Shown piece by piece: positions 54,538 to 63,227 of a stretch of DNA of 64,000 nucleotides (the stretch's first letter is position 1; every line of letters starts with the position of its first letter). The notes under the pieces are model-generated. The model was not told the DNA's origin. It was given only the letters and a program-made list of their open reading frames with translations, and searched no databases. Both the position numbers and the translations under genes were made by a program. Source of the DNA: Methanosarcina barkeri str. Wiesmoor (GTDB taxonomy: Archaea > Halobacteriota > Methanosarcinia > Methanosarcinales > Methanosarcinaceae); assembly GCF_000969985.1 (NCBI RefSeq), contig NZ_CP009526.1, positions 434,001-498,000 on the forward strand, written 5' to 3'.

Positions 54538-55349
54538 GTTTTTCTTACTCCAGAAATACTCCTCTAGAAACTCTCGCATTGAGAGATATCAACCTGCGGA
54601 TAGAGAAAGGAGAGTTTGTGGGAATACTGGGAGAAAAAGGCGCAGGGAAATCTACTCTAACAAAACTTTTCAACGGGATTTTGAAGCCGGAAACCGGAAG
54701 CGTTCACGTAGACGGGCTTGATCCTTCCTTAAGAGAGACGAAACGCAGGATAGGAATGGTTTTTCAGCAGGCTGCTGATCAGCTCTTTTGCAAAACCGTA
54801 TATGAGGAAATAGCTTTCGGACCCCTGAACTTCGGGTATTCGAAAAAAGAAATCGAGGAAAGGGTATATGAGGCAATTGAAGCTGTTGCTCTTGACCAGG
54901 CTGAGCTTTCTCGAGACCCTTTCAGCCTGAGTGGAGGGGATATGCAAAGAGTTGCCCTTGCAAGCGCCCTTGCCCTCAGGCCGGACTACCTCGTGCTGGA
55001 CGAGCCCATTACAGGGCTTGACCCGGGAGGGAAAAAGGACATCCTTGAGGCACTTATAAGAATTAAAGAGAAGGGTACTGCGGTTATAACAGTAACCCAT
55101 AATCTTAAGGGGTTCTTCCCCTTGCTGGAAAGAATAGTGCTCATAAAGGGAGGAAGAATCATTTTTCAGGGGAGCCGGGAAAGCTACCTCGAAAAAGGAT
55201 TCGAGCCTCTTCCGCCTATAGCTTCCATGATGAAAGAACTTAGAGCAAGAGGATTGCCAGTAAACCTTGCAGTCTTCACGGTTGAAGACGCCCTTAAAGA
55301 GATTCTAAAATTAAAATCGACCCTTGGAACAGAAAATAATGGGAACTAA
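54513..55349 (+). CDS. ECF transporter ATPase (EcfA'/BioM-like), second copy
   Basis: A 278-aa ABC ATPase: Walker A GEKGAGKST, Q-loop FQQAADQLF, signature LSGGDMQR, Walker B YLVLDEPITGLDP and VTHNL. The C-terminus has the ECF-specific region (FEPLPPIASMMKELRARGL). It starts inside the first ATPase gene. Two different ATPases form the heterodimer of group I/II ECF modules. Confidence 0.94.
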   Translation: MPIILENVSFSYSRNTPLETLALRDINLRIEKGEFVGILGEKGAGKSTLTKLFNGILKPETGSVHVDGLDPSLRETKRRIGMVFQQAADQLFCKTVYEEIAFGPLNFGYSKKEIEERVYEAIEAVALDQAELSRDPFSLSGGDMQRVALASALALRPDYLVLDEPITGLDPGGKKDILEALIRIKEKGTAVITVTHNLKGFFPLLERIVLIKGGRIIFQGSRESYLEKGFEPLPPIASMMKELRARGLPVNLAVFTVEDALKEILKLKSTLGTENNGN

Positions 55350-55363
55350 AGAGGGAATTAACT

Positions 55364-55468
55364 AAAACGGGAATTATCTAAAACGGGAATTATCTAAAAC
55401 GGGAATTATCTAAAACGGGAATTATCTAAAACGGGAATTATCTAAAACGGGAATTATCTAAAACGGGA
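55364..55468. repeat. 16-bp tandem repeat, about 7 copies, inside the ECF operon
   Basis: AAAACGGGAATTATCT repeats with exact 16-bp spacing (starts 55364, 55380, 55396, 55412, 55428, 55444, 55460). The copies are essentially identical, implying a recent expansion. The array lies between the second ATPase gene and ecfT and is probably transcribed. Confidence 0.95.
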
Positions 55469-55518
55469 AGCTCCAGAGAATTCCTAAAGATCATTTATAA
55501 GGAGAAAGTCGAAGGAAT

Positions 55519-56292
55519 ATGCAGGAACCTGTCTTCAGTTACGTACCAGGGGCTTCCCTTCTCCACAGGCTTGACCCCAGGACAAAAGTTGTAGCCGTGA
55601 TGCTGCTCGGAATTTTGACATTCAGGATTGAGAATTTTGCAGGAATAGGGGCTCTTTTTGCTTTTTTCTTTGCCCTTGCTTTACTCTCCGGGCTGCCAAT
55701 GAAATTGTTTTTCAGAGCAGTAAAGCCTATGATGCTGTTTATATTTTTTATCTTTCTCACGCAGCTATTTTTTACAGATGGAAGACTCCTTGCTTCGTAC
55801 TGGATTCTGCAGCCAAGTCTGGAAGGGCTGGAAAAAGGGCTCAAACTTGCTGCCCGATTTATACTACTTTTGCTTTTTGCAGCCCTACTGACAGCCAGTA
55901 CCGACCCATCAGCAATTACCTGCGGCATAGAAAGGATGCTAAGGCCTTTACCGTTGCGCTGGCTGGGAATTAGCTCTTTTGAGCTTGCTACGATGATGAA
56001 CATCTCTATAGCGTTTCTTCCTCTTCTATTTGAGAGAGTAGAACGAACAAAAGCAGCTCAGGCGGCAAGAGGAATGGATTTTGTAAAAAATCCTCTACGT
56101 TCAATTCCTGCTCTTGCAATTCCTCTGCTAAGAGGTGTAATCAGGGATGCTGAAGAATTGGCCCTCGCGATGGAGAGCAGAGGCTATCAGGGAGGGCGAA
56201 GGACCTCAATATATGAGCTTTCCATGCAAAAAAACGACTGGAAAGCCCTTTTTATCCTAGCATTTTTTGTTATCCTTATTCTAACTCTCTGA
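55519..56292 (+). CDS. ECF transporter membrane component EcfT (BioN/CbiQ-like)
   Basis: A 257-aa membrane protein: LLHRLDPRTKVVAVM at the start, several hydrophobic helices, and the coupling-helix motifs ERVERTKAAQAARGMDF and AMESRGYQGG (the A-R-G signatures) that bind the two ATPases. It completes the biotin transporter. The ribosome-binding site AAGGAGA lies about 15-20 bases before the ATG. Confidence 0.94.
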   Translation: MQEPVFSYVPGASLLHRLDPRTKVVAVMLLGILTFRIENFAGIGALFAFFFALALLSGLPMKLFFRAVKPMMLFIFFIFLTQLFFTDGRLLASYWILQPSLEGLEKGLKLAARFILLLLFAALLTASTDPSAITCGIERMLRPLPLRWLGISSFELATMMNISIAFLPLLFERVERTKAAQAARGMDFVKNPLRSIPALAIPLLRGVIRDAEELALAMESRGYQGGRRTSIYELSMQKNDWKALFILAFFVILILTL

Positions 56293-56376
56293 AAAAGGGC
56301 ACAACAGGATTCTAAGATAGAGTAAAGGCTCTTGCAGATTCTTAGGATTCGGATAAATCTAAGTTTTTGACAAATT

Positions 56377-56623
56377 CTAAGAGCGTGTCTTAAAATTAGA
56401 TTGATTCTGTAATAGTGATAGTAATTACTCATTTGTACTGAAAAACGGTAGCATCAAAATGTTAAATATCTAAAGTATAAATTTTAACTATGATGTCTAA
56501 CGTATTTGATTTCATACATCGAGAGAGTAAGCCTAATCTAATAAATTTACAATCTGAATTAAAAATCAACAACTATCACTATCCAATTGTAGAAATAGTT
56601 TGAATTTTAAGACAGACTCTTAG
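56377..56623. mobile_element. MITE copy 1 (left arm of a composite unit)
   Basis: Terminal inverted repeats of about 21 bp (CTAAGAGCGTGTCTTAAAATT at the left; the right end reads, complemented, CTAAGAGTCTGTCTTAAAATT). The interior has a decayed ORF start (MMSNVFDFIHRE). The copy is homologous, in opposite orientation, to 57877-58102. It probably derives from an IS by deletion of the transposase. Confidence 0.75.
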
Positions 56624-56666
56624 ATTTCTCAATTCTGGACGTATTCAAGCATATTAGTACCTGGAT

Positions 56667-57371
56667 TTAGTCCACGTGTATGAAACCAGGATTTTGTGCA
56701 GGGTTGTCTCCACTGATAAAGATTCCCATATGAATCATATTTGTTTTTTTATCAGCTGTAGGAGATTCATAACTGAAAGTATGCCAACGTTCTATGAACT
56801 CATCATGTGGAATATACCCTCTGTTGCCAAGTATCCATGGGTCTTCAAAGTATACATTTTTGCTGTCTATGCCTATGACTACCATGTAGTGACTGCTCGC
56901 ATTCATTTCCCAAGTTTGATTCTCATTCTTCCAGGCCTGAAGTCTAACTATTACTGGAATGCCCTTATTAATGGAGTCTCTCAAATCGTCCAATGTCAGG
57001 TTCTCTCTAATCTCAGCTCTAAACCCCATTTTTTCTGCCCCTTCTACGATGCCGCTGGGGGTGGTGCCCTTGTGGTCAGTCTCTCCGAGAGTAGTATTGA
57101 CGAGCTCAATAAACTGGCCTTCTCCCATATCTTTACCGCCCCAGTAGCTTACTACAGCCTGAAAGCATGAAGCTCCACACGAGTAGTTGGTGGATTGGCG
57201 CACATCAGGCACCTGTAACAACATAGTTGTGTTATTCTCAGGAACTACACTTTTAACTTTGATCTCACTGGCGCCTGCAGGCATTCCCATAGCTGTTAAT
57301 ATTACCAAACCAGCAACGCTTAGAAGAAATGCTGCTTTTCTTATATTCAAACTCTTATTATCTATTTTCAT
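56667..57371 (-). CDS. Secreted C39-like cysteine peptidase
   Basis: A 234-aa protein with a signal peptide (basic start, then AAFLLSVAGLVILTAMG, cleavage near AGAS). The peptidase C39-type catalytic Cys is in NYSCGASCFQAVV, the His in SSHYMVVIGID, and the Asp in FEDPW. There is no ABC part, so it is a free secreted domain and not a bacteriocin exporter. The substrate is unknown. It lies between two inverted MITE copies, suggesting it travels as cargo. Confidence 0.88.
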   Translation of the reverse strand: MKIDNKSLNIRKAAFLLSVAGLVILTAMGMPAGASEIKVKSVVPENNTTMLLQVPDVRQSTNYSCGASCFQAVVSYWGGKDMGEGQFIELVNTTLGETDHKGTTPSGIVEGAEKMGFRAEIRENLTLDDLRDSINKGIPVIVRLQAWKNENQTWEMNASSHYMVVIGIDSKNVYFEDPWILGNRGYIPHDEFIERWHTFSYESPTADKKTNMIHMGIFISGDNPAQNPGFIHVD

Positions 57372-57876
57372 AGACGTATCCTCACAAAATTCAAATTCGG
57401 AGAAGAGACAAAGTTTTTGCTAAAGAGTATAGAGCAGGCCTCTTCAATTAAAGAGTCGTGGCTAAATAGCTTGAGCGACTATTTGTGTTTTGAATCAAAG
57501 TTGTGCTGGCACCCAGCTGCAAGCAACGGGGTATTCGACTGAAATGAAACTGTTTTATTAGTGTTTGAGTACAGTGTAAAAATTGGTTCAAGTTATTTCC
57601 TGACATGCATTTAATATCAAATAAATAATATCCGGTTTAATATTTATTTACTTAAATACAATACTATATATAATAATTATATTTATGAGAACCAATATTT
57701 AGAAACAAAGTAGCTGATTAGATGCACAAGATAATAAAAAGCTATGAAACCTGTCAAAGAAACAAAAATCTCATCCTTTTAATCTTGGGTTAAAACAATA
57801 GTTAATTTTTTAGTTGGTTTTGAGAGGTTTTTACTCGTATAAATCAAACTTACCCTGCTACTATAAAGGACAGACT
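57372..57876. other. Upstream region of the C39 peptidase gene
   Basis: AT-rich, with no gene. A TATA-like run (TATATATAATAATTATA, about 57665-57681) suits a minus-strand promoter for the peptidase. It ends at MITE copy 2. Confidence 0.45.
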
Positions 57877-58102
57877 CTAAGAAGCTGTCTTAAAATTCAA
57901 ATCATTTATACAATTGGATAATAGGCAACGTTCCGTTTAAATTCATATTACGCACTCGATGCATAAAATCAAACACAATAAACATCATGGTTTAAACTTT
58001 CGTTTTGGACATTGACCGTTTGACACTCCGTTTATCAATTTAAATGCACAAGTCCTACCCCAATTATATAGAACCAGATTTAATTTTAAGACATGCTCTA
58101 AG
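57877..58102. mobile_element. MITE copy 2 (right arm of a composite unit)
   Basis: Inverted repeats CTAAGAAGCTGTCTTAAAATT (left) and, complemented, CTTAGAGCATGTCTTAAAATT (right). The segments ACAATTGGATA and CGATG-AT-AAATCAAA are shared with the reverse complement of copy 1. There is no coding capacity. A TAA lies outside each end (57878-57880 and 58099-58101). Confidence 0.75.
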
Positions 58103-58189
58103 TTTTTGACAAATTCTAAGTTTTTGATAAATTCTAAGTTTTTGACAAATTCTAAGTTTTTGATAAATTCTAAGTTTTTGACAATTTTC
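58100..58189. repeat. 18-bp tandem repeat, about 5 copies
   Basis: AAGTTTTTGA(C/T)AAATTCT repeats at 58100, 58118, 58136, 58154 and 58172. The same unit occurs at about 56360-56378, directly left of MITE copy 1, and nowhere between. The array therefore flanks the MITE-peptidase-MITE unit on both sides. Confidence 0.9.
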
Positions 58190-58220
58190 TTAGATGGCGC
58201 AGTTCTTAAGAAGATATTAA

Positions 58221-58242
58221 TATATGAACAGCTGTTCATATA
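58221..58242 (+). promoter_or_regulatory. ArsR-type operator
   Basis: A perfect palindrome with arms TATATGAACA and TGTTCATATA around GC. It overlaps the only TATA-like sequence (TTAATATATG) and ends three bases before the ATG. The mRNA is thus probably leaderless, and repressor binding would block promoter access. Confidence 0.8.
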
Positions 58243-58245
58243 TTC

Positions 58246-58593
58246 ATGCAAGTAAAATGTGAAAGAGTTGACTCAAAACAGTTAGAAAAACTGTTACAAA
58301 AGGTTCCGGACCCCGAAAGTATTACGCGGATGGCGGCAGTTTTTCAGGCGCTCCAGTCTGATACTCGTCTTAAGATCCTTTTCTTACTAAATCAAAAGGA
58401 GATGTGCGTCTGTGAACTTGAACAGGCGCTTAGTGTCACTCAATCCGCAATCTCTCATGGGCTTCGCACCTTAAGGCAGCTTGACCTCGTGCGAGTCAGG
58501 AGGGAGGGAAAATTTACGATTTATTATATTGCAGACGAGCATGTCCGCACGCTGATTGAAATGTGCCTCGAACACGTGGAGGAAAAAGCATGA
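58246..58593 (+). CDS. ArsR-family metal-responsive repressor
   Basis: A 115-aa winged-helix protein. QALQSDTRLKILFLL, MCVCELEQAL (the metal-binding CVC-type site in helix 3), TQSAISHGLRTLRQLDLV and REGKFTIYYI give the ArsR/SmtB pattern. Its ligand is likely arsenite or a divalent metal bound by cysteines. It overlaps the permease gene (ATGA junction) and sits directly behind its operator, so it is probably autoregulated. Confidence 0.95.
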   Translation: MQVKCERVDSKQLEKLLQKVPDPESITRMAAVFQALQSDTRLKILFLLNQKEMCVCELEQALSVTQSAISHGLRTLRQLDLVRVRREGKFTIYYIADEHVRTLIEMCLEHVEEKA

Positions 58594-60017
58594 ACTTCGA
58601 ATTTCTAAATGCTCTTCTGACTATTTTTTCAGGAATTTTCTTAGAATCCTGGAACATTTTCGTAGAAACGGCTCCTTATCTTATTTTCGGCCTGGGTATT
58701 GCAGGTCTTCTCAATATCCTGGTATCTGACCAGAAGATTGTGGACTACCTTGGAGCATCGGCGGGAAAAATTCGTTCTGTTATCAATGCCGCTCTTGCAG
58801 GTCTTCCACTGCCACTCTGCTCCTGCGGAGTGGTCCCTGCCGCGATGTCGATCCGAAAAAGGGGAGCTAACCGGGGAGCAACCCTTTCCTTCCTTATCTC
58901 GACACCCGAGACAGGAGTTGACTCAATAGCAGTTACCTATGCTCTTCTAGATCCTCTGATGGCAGTTTTCCGCCCACTTGCTGCTTTTGTTACTGCTATC
59001 CTTACAGGGCTTGCAGATAATTTTTTGATAGGAGAACCTCAGGAAAAGAAGAATATCAAAAAGCAGGAAAGCCCTGAGAATAAAGCAGGAGTTCTTGCAG
59101 TTTCGACCTTCATCGGAGCTCCTTTACAGGAAAAAACGTGCAGCTCTTCCTCCTGTAGTTGCCATAAGCCAGAAGATTTCGGTAACGAAAAAACCGGGTC
59201 TGTAAGCACTATGACTGAGAATATGGAAGTAAGGTCCTCAGGAGCAAAGCCTCTGGAAATCAATAATAAATCTGAAAATGTCCGAAAGCTTTCCCTGGTA
59301 AACCCAGGCTTCCAGAAAGAGGGCTCTTCCTGCAGCTGTGAGGAATGTGGGTGCGCAGAAAATGAAACGGAAAAAGATTGGAAAAATAAAGAGTTTGGAA
59401 AATATGAGGAAAATCAGGAATTCGGGAAAAATAGAAAAAGTAAGGAGTCGGTAAAAGCCAGGTTGATTAAAGGAATAAAGTATGCTTATATCGAGCTACC
59501 AGCCGAGATTTCCAAATGGATGCTCATTGGAATCTTTTTTGCAGGAATAATTTCCTATGCAGTTCCTGAAAGCTTTATTCAGAATTATCTGGGAGGCGGC
59601 TTTGGATCAATGCTGGTCATGCTCTTAGTGGGAATTCCCCTTTACATCTGCGCTACAGCTTCCACCCCTCTTGCCGCAAGTCTCGTAGCCAAGGGCATGA
59701 GTCCAGGCACAGCTTTTGTTTTTCTCCTTGCAGGTCCGGCAACCAATGTAGCAACTATAACGATGGTTGCCCGCTTCCTTGGTAAACGTTCGGCGGCTCT
59801 GTATCTGGGAATGATTTCTCTCTGCGCCCTTGGGGCAGGTTTCCTGCTGGACTGGTTTTATCTAAAACTCGGGGTCAATGCAGTCGCAACCGTAGGGACT
59901 GCAAAAGAACTGCTCCCCGAAGATCTGAAGTTGGTTTTTGCGTTTTTCCTTCTCCCCTTGATGTTATATGGAATTTTCCGCAGTGAAAAAGAATGCGGCT
60001 GCTCGGAATGTCACTGA
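58590..60017 (+). CDS. SO_0444-type (DUF318) permease, putative metal(loid) efflux protein
   Basis: A 475-aa membrane protein in two halves. The first half has LPLPLCSCGVVPAAMSIRKRGANRGATLSFLISTPETG; the second has IPLYICATASTPLAASLVAKGMSPGTAFVFLLAGPATN. These conserved cores are typical of ArsP/SO_0444 permeases. Between them lies a charged, cysteine-rich loop of about 140 residues (CSSSSCSCHK and CSCEECGC). The ATG at 58590 follows GGAGG and overlaps the repressor stop. The substrate is probably an arsenic compound or a thiophilic metal; the regulator supports this but does not prove it. Confidence 0.88.
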   Translation: MNFEFLNALLTIFSGIFLESWNIFVETAPYLIFGLGIAGLLNILVSDQKIVDYLGASAGKIRSVINAALAGLPLPLCSCGVVPAAMSIRKRGANRGATLSFLISTPETGVDSIAVTYALLDPLMAVFRPLAAFVTAILTGLADNFLIGEPQEKKNIKKQESPENKAGVLAVSTFIGAPLQEKTCSSSSCSCHKPEDFGNEKTGSVSTMTENMEVRSSGAKPLEINNKSENVRKLSLVNPGFQKEGSSCSCEECGCAENETEKDWKNKEFGKYEENQEFGKNRKSKESVKARLIKGIKYAYIELPAEISKWMLIGIFFAGIISYAVPESFIQNYLGGGFGSMLVMLLVGIPLYICATASTPLAASLVAKGMSPGTAFVFLLAGPATNVATITMVARFLGKRSAALYLGMISLCALGAGFLLDWFYLKLGVNAVATVGTAKELLPEDLKLVFAFFLLPLMLYGIFRSEKECGCSECH

Positions 60018-60110
60018 AGTAGGAATACTCGAAAAAGGAATAATGAAAATAGTGATGAGGATAGAAAAGGTACCAGAATAATATAAATCCTCCAAAATAG
60101 AATAGTCAAT

Positions 60111-60833
60111 ATGCAGGAAAATCCCGAATCTCAAGAAAAAAAGGGAACAAAAGGACACTTTTTTGAAGCGCCAGAGGTACCTAAAACCAAATCTGAAGAG
60201 GAACCATGTGCGAGACCTGAGGGAAAAACCGAAGAGGAAGTTAGCGGTACTGCACCACTGGAAAGAGAAGAGCCGAAAAAAAGCGAATTCAAACCTGAAA
60301 GGGAACTTGAAACTGGCTATACAGAGGAATCCTGGGCAAAGCCTGAAAGAGATATGGAAGAAATAAAAGCACCAGGAAGCTCCGCATCCGAAGAGAGAAT
60401 AATCCCGAAAGAAAGTGAATTCAAGTCTTCGGGAGAACTTGAAACTGGTTATACTGAGAAATCCTGGACAAAGCCGAAAGATATGGAAGAGAGAGTCATT
60501 CTAGAACCTGGGGAGAAAAAAGAAGAGGAAGCTACTGGAGAGGCTGGAGAGAAAGTCAGGGAAGAAACCAGGGAAGCTGGGGAAGAAGCTAAAGAAGAAA
60601 AGCGTACTGCCTATACAATGGAAAAGCGCCTGACTAAAAGCAAGAAAGAACGTATGCTCTTCGGAGTCTGCGGCGGGTTGGGTGAATACTTTGACATTGA
60701 CCCTACCTTTATAAGGCTTGCTTTCGCGGCCCTTGCTCTGCAAGGAGGAATTGGTATTGTCCTGTATATTATTCTGGCAATACTTATGCCCTCGGGAGAA
60801 GGATATAAAATGATTCCCAGCTCAGGACAGTGA
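60111..60833 (+). CDS. PspC-domain protein with long acidic N-terminal region
   Basis: A 240-aa protein. Residues 1-165 are low-complexity and Glu/Lys-rich, with an internal repeat (ELETGYTEESWAKPERDMEE and ELETGYTEKSWTKPKDMEE). The C-terminal PspC domain (KERMLFGVCGGLGEYFDIDPTFIRLAFAALAL, then a membrane helix GIVLYIILAILMP) is intact. PspC domains sense or respond to membrane stress. The acidic part may be a flexible cytoplasmic tether. It is on the same strand as the permease, 93 bp downstream. Confidence 0.85.
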   Translation: MQENPESQEKKGTKGHFFEAPEVPKTKSEEEPCARPEGKTEEEVSGTAPLEREEPKKSEFKPERELETGYTEESWAKPERDMEEIKAPGSSASEERIIPKESEFKSSGELETGYTEKSWTKPKDMEERVILEPGEKKEEEATGEAGEKVREETREAGEEAKEEKRTAYTMEKRLTKSKKERMLFGVCGGLGEYFDIDPTFIRLAFAALALQGGIGIVLYIILAILMPSGEGYKMIPSSGQ

Positions 60834-61308
60834 TTTCCAGCGATGAAATCTTGCAAAGTTTTATTTTTTAAATTTTTGTTCTCTTAACTTTCATTTTTTC
60901 AGCTTTTAAGCCTATATGGGAACTATTTCCTTTTTTAATCTGAATCACAAAGAAACACAAATATTGAATCTCCTACTATGGGATACACATTGTTTTACTT
61001 TACTCTTCTCTTAATTTGCCTGCATTCAAAGACTCTCAATCAGTGTTGTATGAATACAAAATTCAAAAAGTAAGTGTGTGCTTTTTCTGAGCAGACATTA
61101 ACTTATTAATTTCTAAGTCAGCCAGTTTATAAATCCTCAGAAAACAACATATAAATCCTCAGAAAACAACAGCAGTAACATATAGCTGGCGCTGAACTAT
61201 TTTAATATATATTAAAAAAATTTCGATAAGTTTTTATATAAGTGGCAGGGTAAACTGTCCTTATTATTTGAGTGGACCCGGCGTTTTGGTGCCAGATGAG
61301 GTAAGCAA
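60834..61308. other. Intergenic region upstream of the polyferredoxin operon
   Basis: No gene is visible. A 22-bp unit beginning TATAAATCCTCAGAAAACAA occurs twice (61128 and 61150). TATA-like runs near 61203-61240 are promoter candidates. GAGGTAA at 61298-61304 serves the GTG start at 61309. Confidence 0.5.
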
Positions 61309-62469
61309 GTGTTTCAATTAAACAAAAGCGAGAGTAAAGGAGCACGATGCGGTACAGACCGTTTAAAGTATTCTTTAGCGGTTAGTTTTACTGCGGCAGT
61401 CATCACAGGTTTAATCTTATTTTTTCTTGTAGGACAGGGAGATTCTTCTTCAGCTCACCTGGCAATCACCGCGTTTATTGTCATAGTAGGTACAGCACTG
61501 ACTTTTTTCATCCTGTGGACTGGCAGAGTCAACCTTCTCCGCATGGTAACTTTTATTGGAATGGATGGTTTAATTTTTACCATCGCGCTTAGTCTGGAGC
61601 ATGAGGTGCACAGGGGCAGCATTTTGCTGACCAATCAAGCCTTGAACAGTAGTAGCGTTCCCATCTGTCCGATCACCATCCCGTTCGTAGCGGTACCATA
61701 CTTTACCGAGGGAAAAATGGTCTTCCCATCCCCAGTCACATCGTTATTTGCTGTTCTCTTTATGTGGCTCGGTCTTGTACTTATCCTGGGAAGGGGGTGG
61801 TGTGGCTGGATATGTTTCTTCGGATGGATGGACCAGTTTTTCGCTTCTCTATTAAAGAAACCTATTATACCTCTTAAAAACCTCCCAAAATGGGCAAAGT
61901 TGTTTCCTTACGCATTTATGTTGTTTTTGATCCTGGTCAGCGCTGTCTTTCTGATACCTATCTTCTGCGCTTTCATGTGCCCGCTCCGGATCATCTATGA
62001 TCCACCTGCCGTGACGACAACTTTCCAGTGGATCACAGCGCTGATATTCGTGACAGGTGGCCTGATCTTCCTGGTGATAGGCCCGCTGCTCACAAAGAAA
62101 AGGTTGTTCTGTAGCTTTATATGTCCACTTATGCCTGCCAATACTTTAATTGGGGTCATCAATCCGTTTAAGGTAAAAATCGACACAGACCTATGCAAGA
62201 ACTGTGGCTTGTGCGTGAAAAGTTGTGAGCTGTTCGCGATCACCAAAGAATCGCTTGCGAAGGGAGAAACGACGATCGAGTGTGCCAAGTGTGGAAAATG
62301 TATGGACAAATGCCCTGCAGGTGCGATCGATTACAAGCTGATGTTTACTGACCAGAACATAAGATTATTTTTTATTCCGCTGGCAATTATCTTTAACCTG
62401 GTCATTGTATCGAGCTTCATATGGATGATTGTGCACTACCTGATGACCGGTGAGATCGGGAGTTTCTGA
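61309..62469 (+). CDS. Membrane polyferredoxin (NapH/CcoG-like 4Fe-4S protein)
   Basis: A 386-aa protein with about six membrane helices. Cysteine motifs near helix ends are GRGWCGWICFFG, FCAFMCPL and LFCSFICPL. Two ferredoxin clusters, CKNCGLCVKSCE and CAKCGKCMDKCPAG, sit in a loop before the last helix. The family carries electrons across or along the membrane. The start is GTG at 61309 after GAGGTAA. It is the first of a three-gene cluster with a 36-aa membrane peptide and a SafE-like protein, recalling bacterial CcoG/CcoS/SafE groups. The redox partner is unknown. Confidence 0.9.
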   Translation: MFQLNKSESKGARCGTDRLKYSLAVSFTAAVITGLILFFLVGQGDSSSAHLAITAFIVIVGTALTFFILWTGRVNLLRMVTFIGMDGLIFTIALSLEHEVHRGSILLTNQALNSSSVPICPITIPFVAVPYFTEGKMVFPSPVTSLFAVLFMWLGLVLILGRGWCGWICFFGWMDQFFASLLKKPIIPLKNLPKWAKLFPYAFMLFLILVSAVFLIPIFCAFMCPLRIIYDPPAVTTTFQWITALIFVTGGLIFLVIGPLLTKKRLFCSFICPLMPANTLIGVINPFKVKIDTDLCKNCGLCVKSCELFAITKESLAKGETTIECAKCGKCMDKCPAGAIDYKLMFTDQNIRLFFIPLAIIFNLVIVSSFIWMIVHYLMTGEIGSF

Positions 62470-62497
62470 TAATTGCATTTCTTATTGACTGGTAATA

Positions 62498-62608
62498 ATG
62501 GAAGTTTCTGAAATGGCTATTGATAAAAAAAATATCAGGATATGGGTAATGTATCTGTACATGTTTCTCATTGTGATCGTTGGCTTTTCTTTGTTAGCAA
62601 AGTCATGA
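62498..62608 (+). CDS. 36-aa single-helix membrane peptide
   Basis: An ATG (after GGTAATA) opens a 36-codon frame. Charged residues (MAIDKKNIR) are followed by a clear membrane helix (about residues 16-33) ending SLLAKS. It lies between the polyferredoxin gene (29 bp upstream) and the SafE-like gene (10 bp downstream), all in one direction. An inner ATG at 62513 is an alternative start. Similar tiny helices (CcoS/FixS-type) accompany CcoG-like proteins in bacteria; that comparison is by context, not sequence identity. Confidence 0.65.
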   Translation: MEVSEMAIDKKNIRIWVMYLYMFLIVIVGFSLLAKS

Positions 62609-62618
62609 GCGGTGGCTG

Positions 62619-63227
62619 ATGATCATAGAGGCTATTTCCCAGGGCATGTTGCTAGGTTTGTCTACAGGTATTTTCTGTCTGGTCACCTGTGCTCCTGTAT
62701 ATGTGCCTTTTGTCCTATCGGAAGATCGAAAGTTGCGGCAGAGTATACTGGCCATCGGAGAGATTGCAATGGGTAGGCTAATTGCTTATCTGTTTTTTGG
62801 CCTGATCCTGGGAATTCTCGGCAAGCAGATAGACGGTCCATGGCTCAACAGAGCTATAGGGATTGCTATGGTTCTGCTGTCCGTCCTGATGCTAGCCTTC
62901 GTGGCGGTAAAAAAATGTCCTCACTTCGGGTTGTGTAAGCTGAGTAAAAAATACGTGAATTATCCTGCTTTCTTTGGCTTCCTGACAGGAATCAATGTGT
63001 GCCCTCCATTCCTTCTGGCGATGTCTGCAGCTCTGTCTTATGTCAGTATTGCAGGCAGCATATTGCTATTTGGAGGATTTTTTGTTGGAACCTCGTTTTA
63101 TCTCATATTGCTGGTGCCGCTGGGCCTCGCAGCTAAAGTAGAAAGTATCAGGCAGATCGGGCTGATTACAACAGTAATGTCAGGAATAATGTTTCTCGCA
63201 CTGGGAATGGGATACCTGCTATTATGA
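62619..63227 (+). CDS. SafE/TauE-like (DsbD-type) membrane protein
   Basis: A 202-aa protein with about six helices. GLSTGIFCLVTCAPVYVPFVLSE and GFLTGINVCPPFLLAMSAAL place it in the sulfite exporter TauE/SafE - UreH-like/DsbD family. Cysteines near the starts of both halves (FCLVTC and NVCPP) and a central CPHFGLC loop suggest thiol or metal handling. The ATG at 62619 follows GGTGGC. It is the last gene of the polyferredoxin cluster. Confidence 0.85.
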   Translation: MIIEAISQGMLLGLSTGIFCLVTCAPVYVPFVLSEDRKLRQSILAIGEIAMGRLIAYLFFGLILGILGKQIDGPWLNRAIGIAMVLLSVLMLAFVAVKKCPHFGLCKLSKKYVNYPAFFGFLTGINVCPPFLLAMSAALSYVSIAGSILLFGGFFVGTSFYLILLVPLGLAAKVESIRQIGLITTVMSGIMFLALGMGYLLL

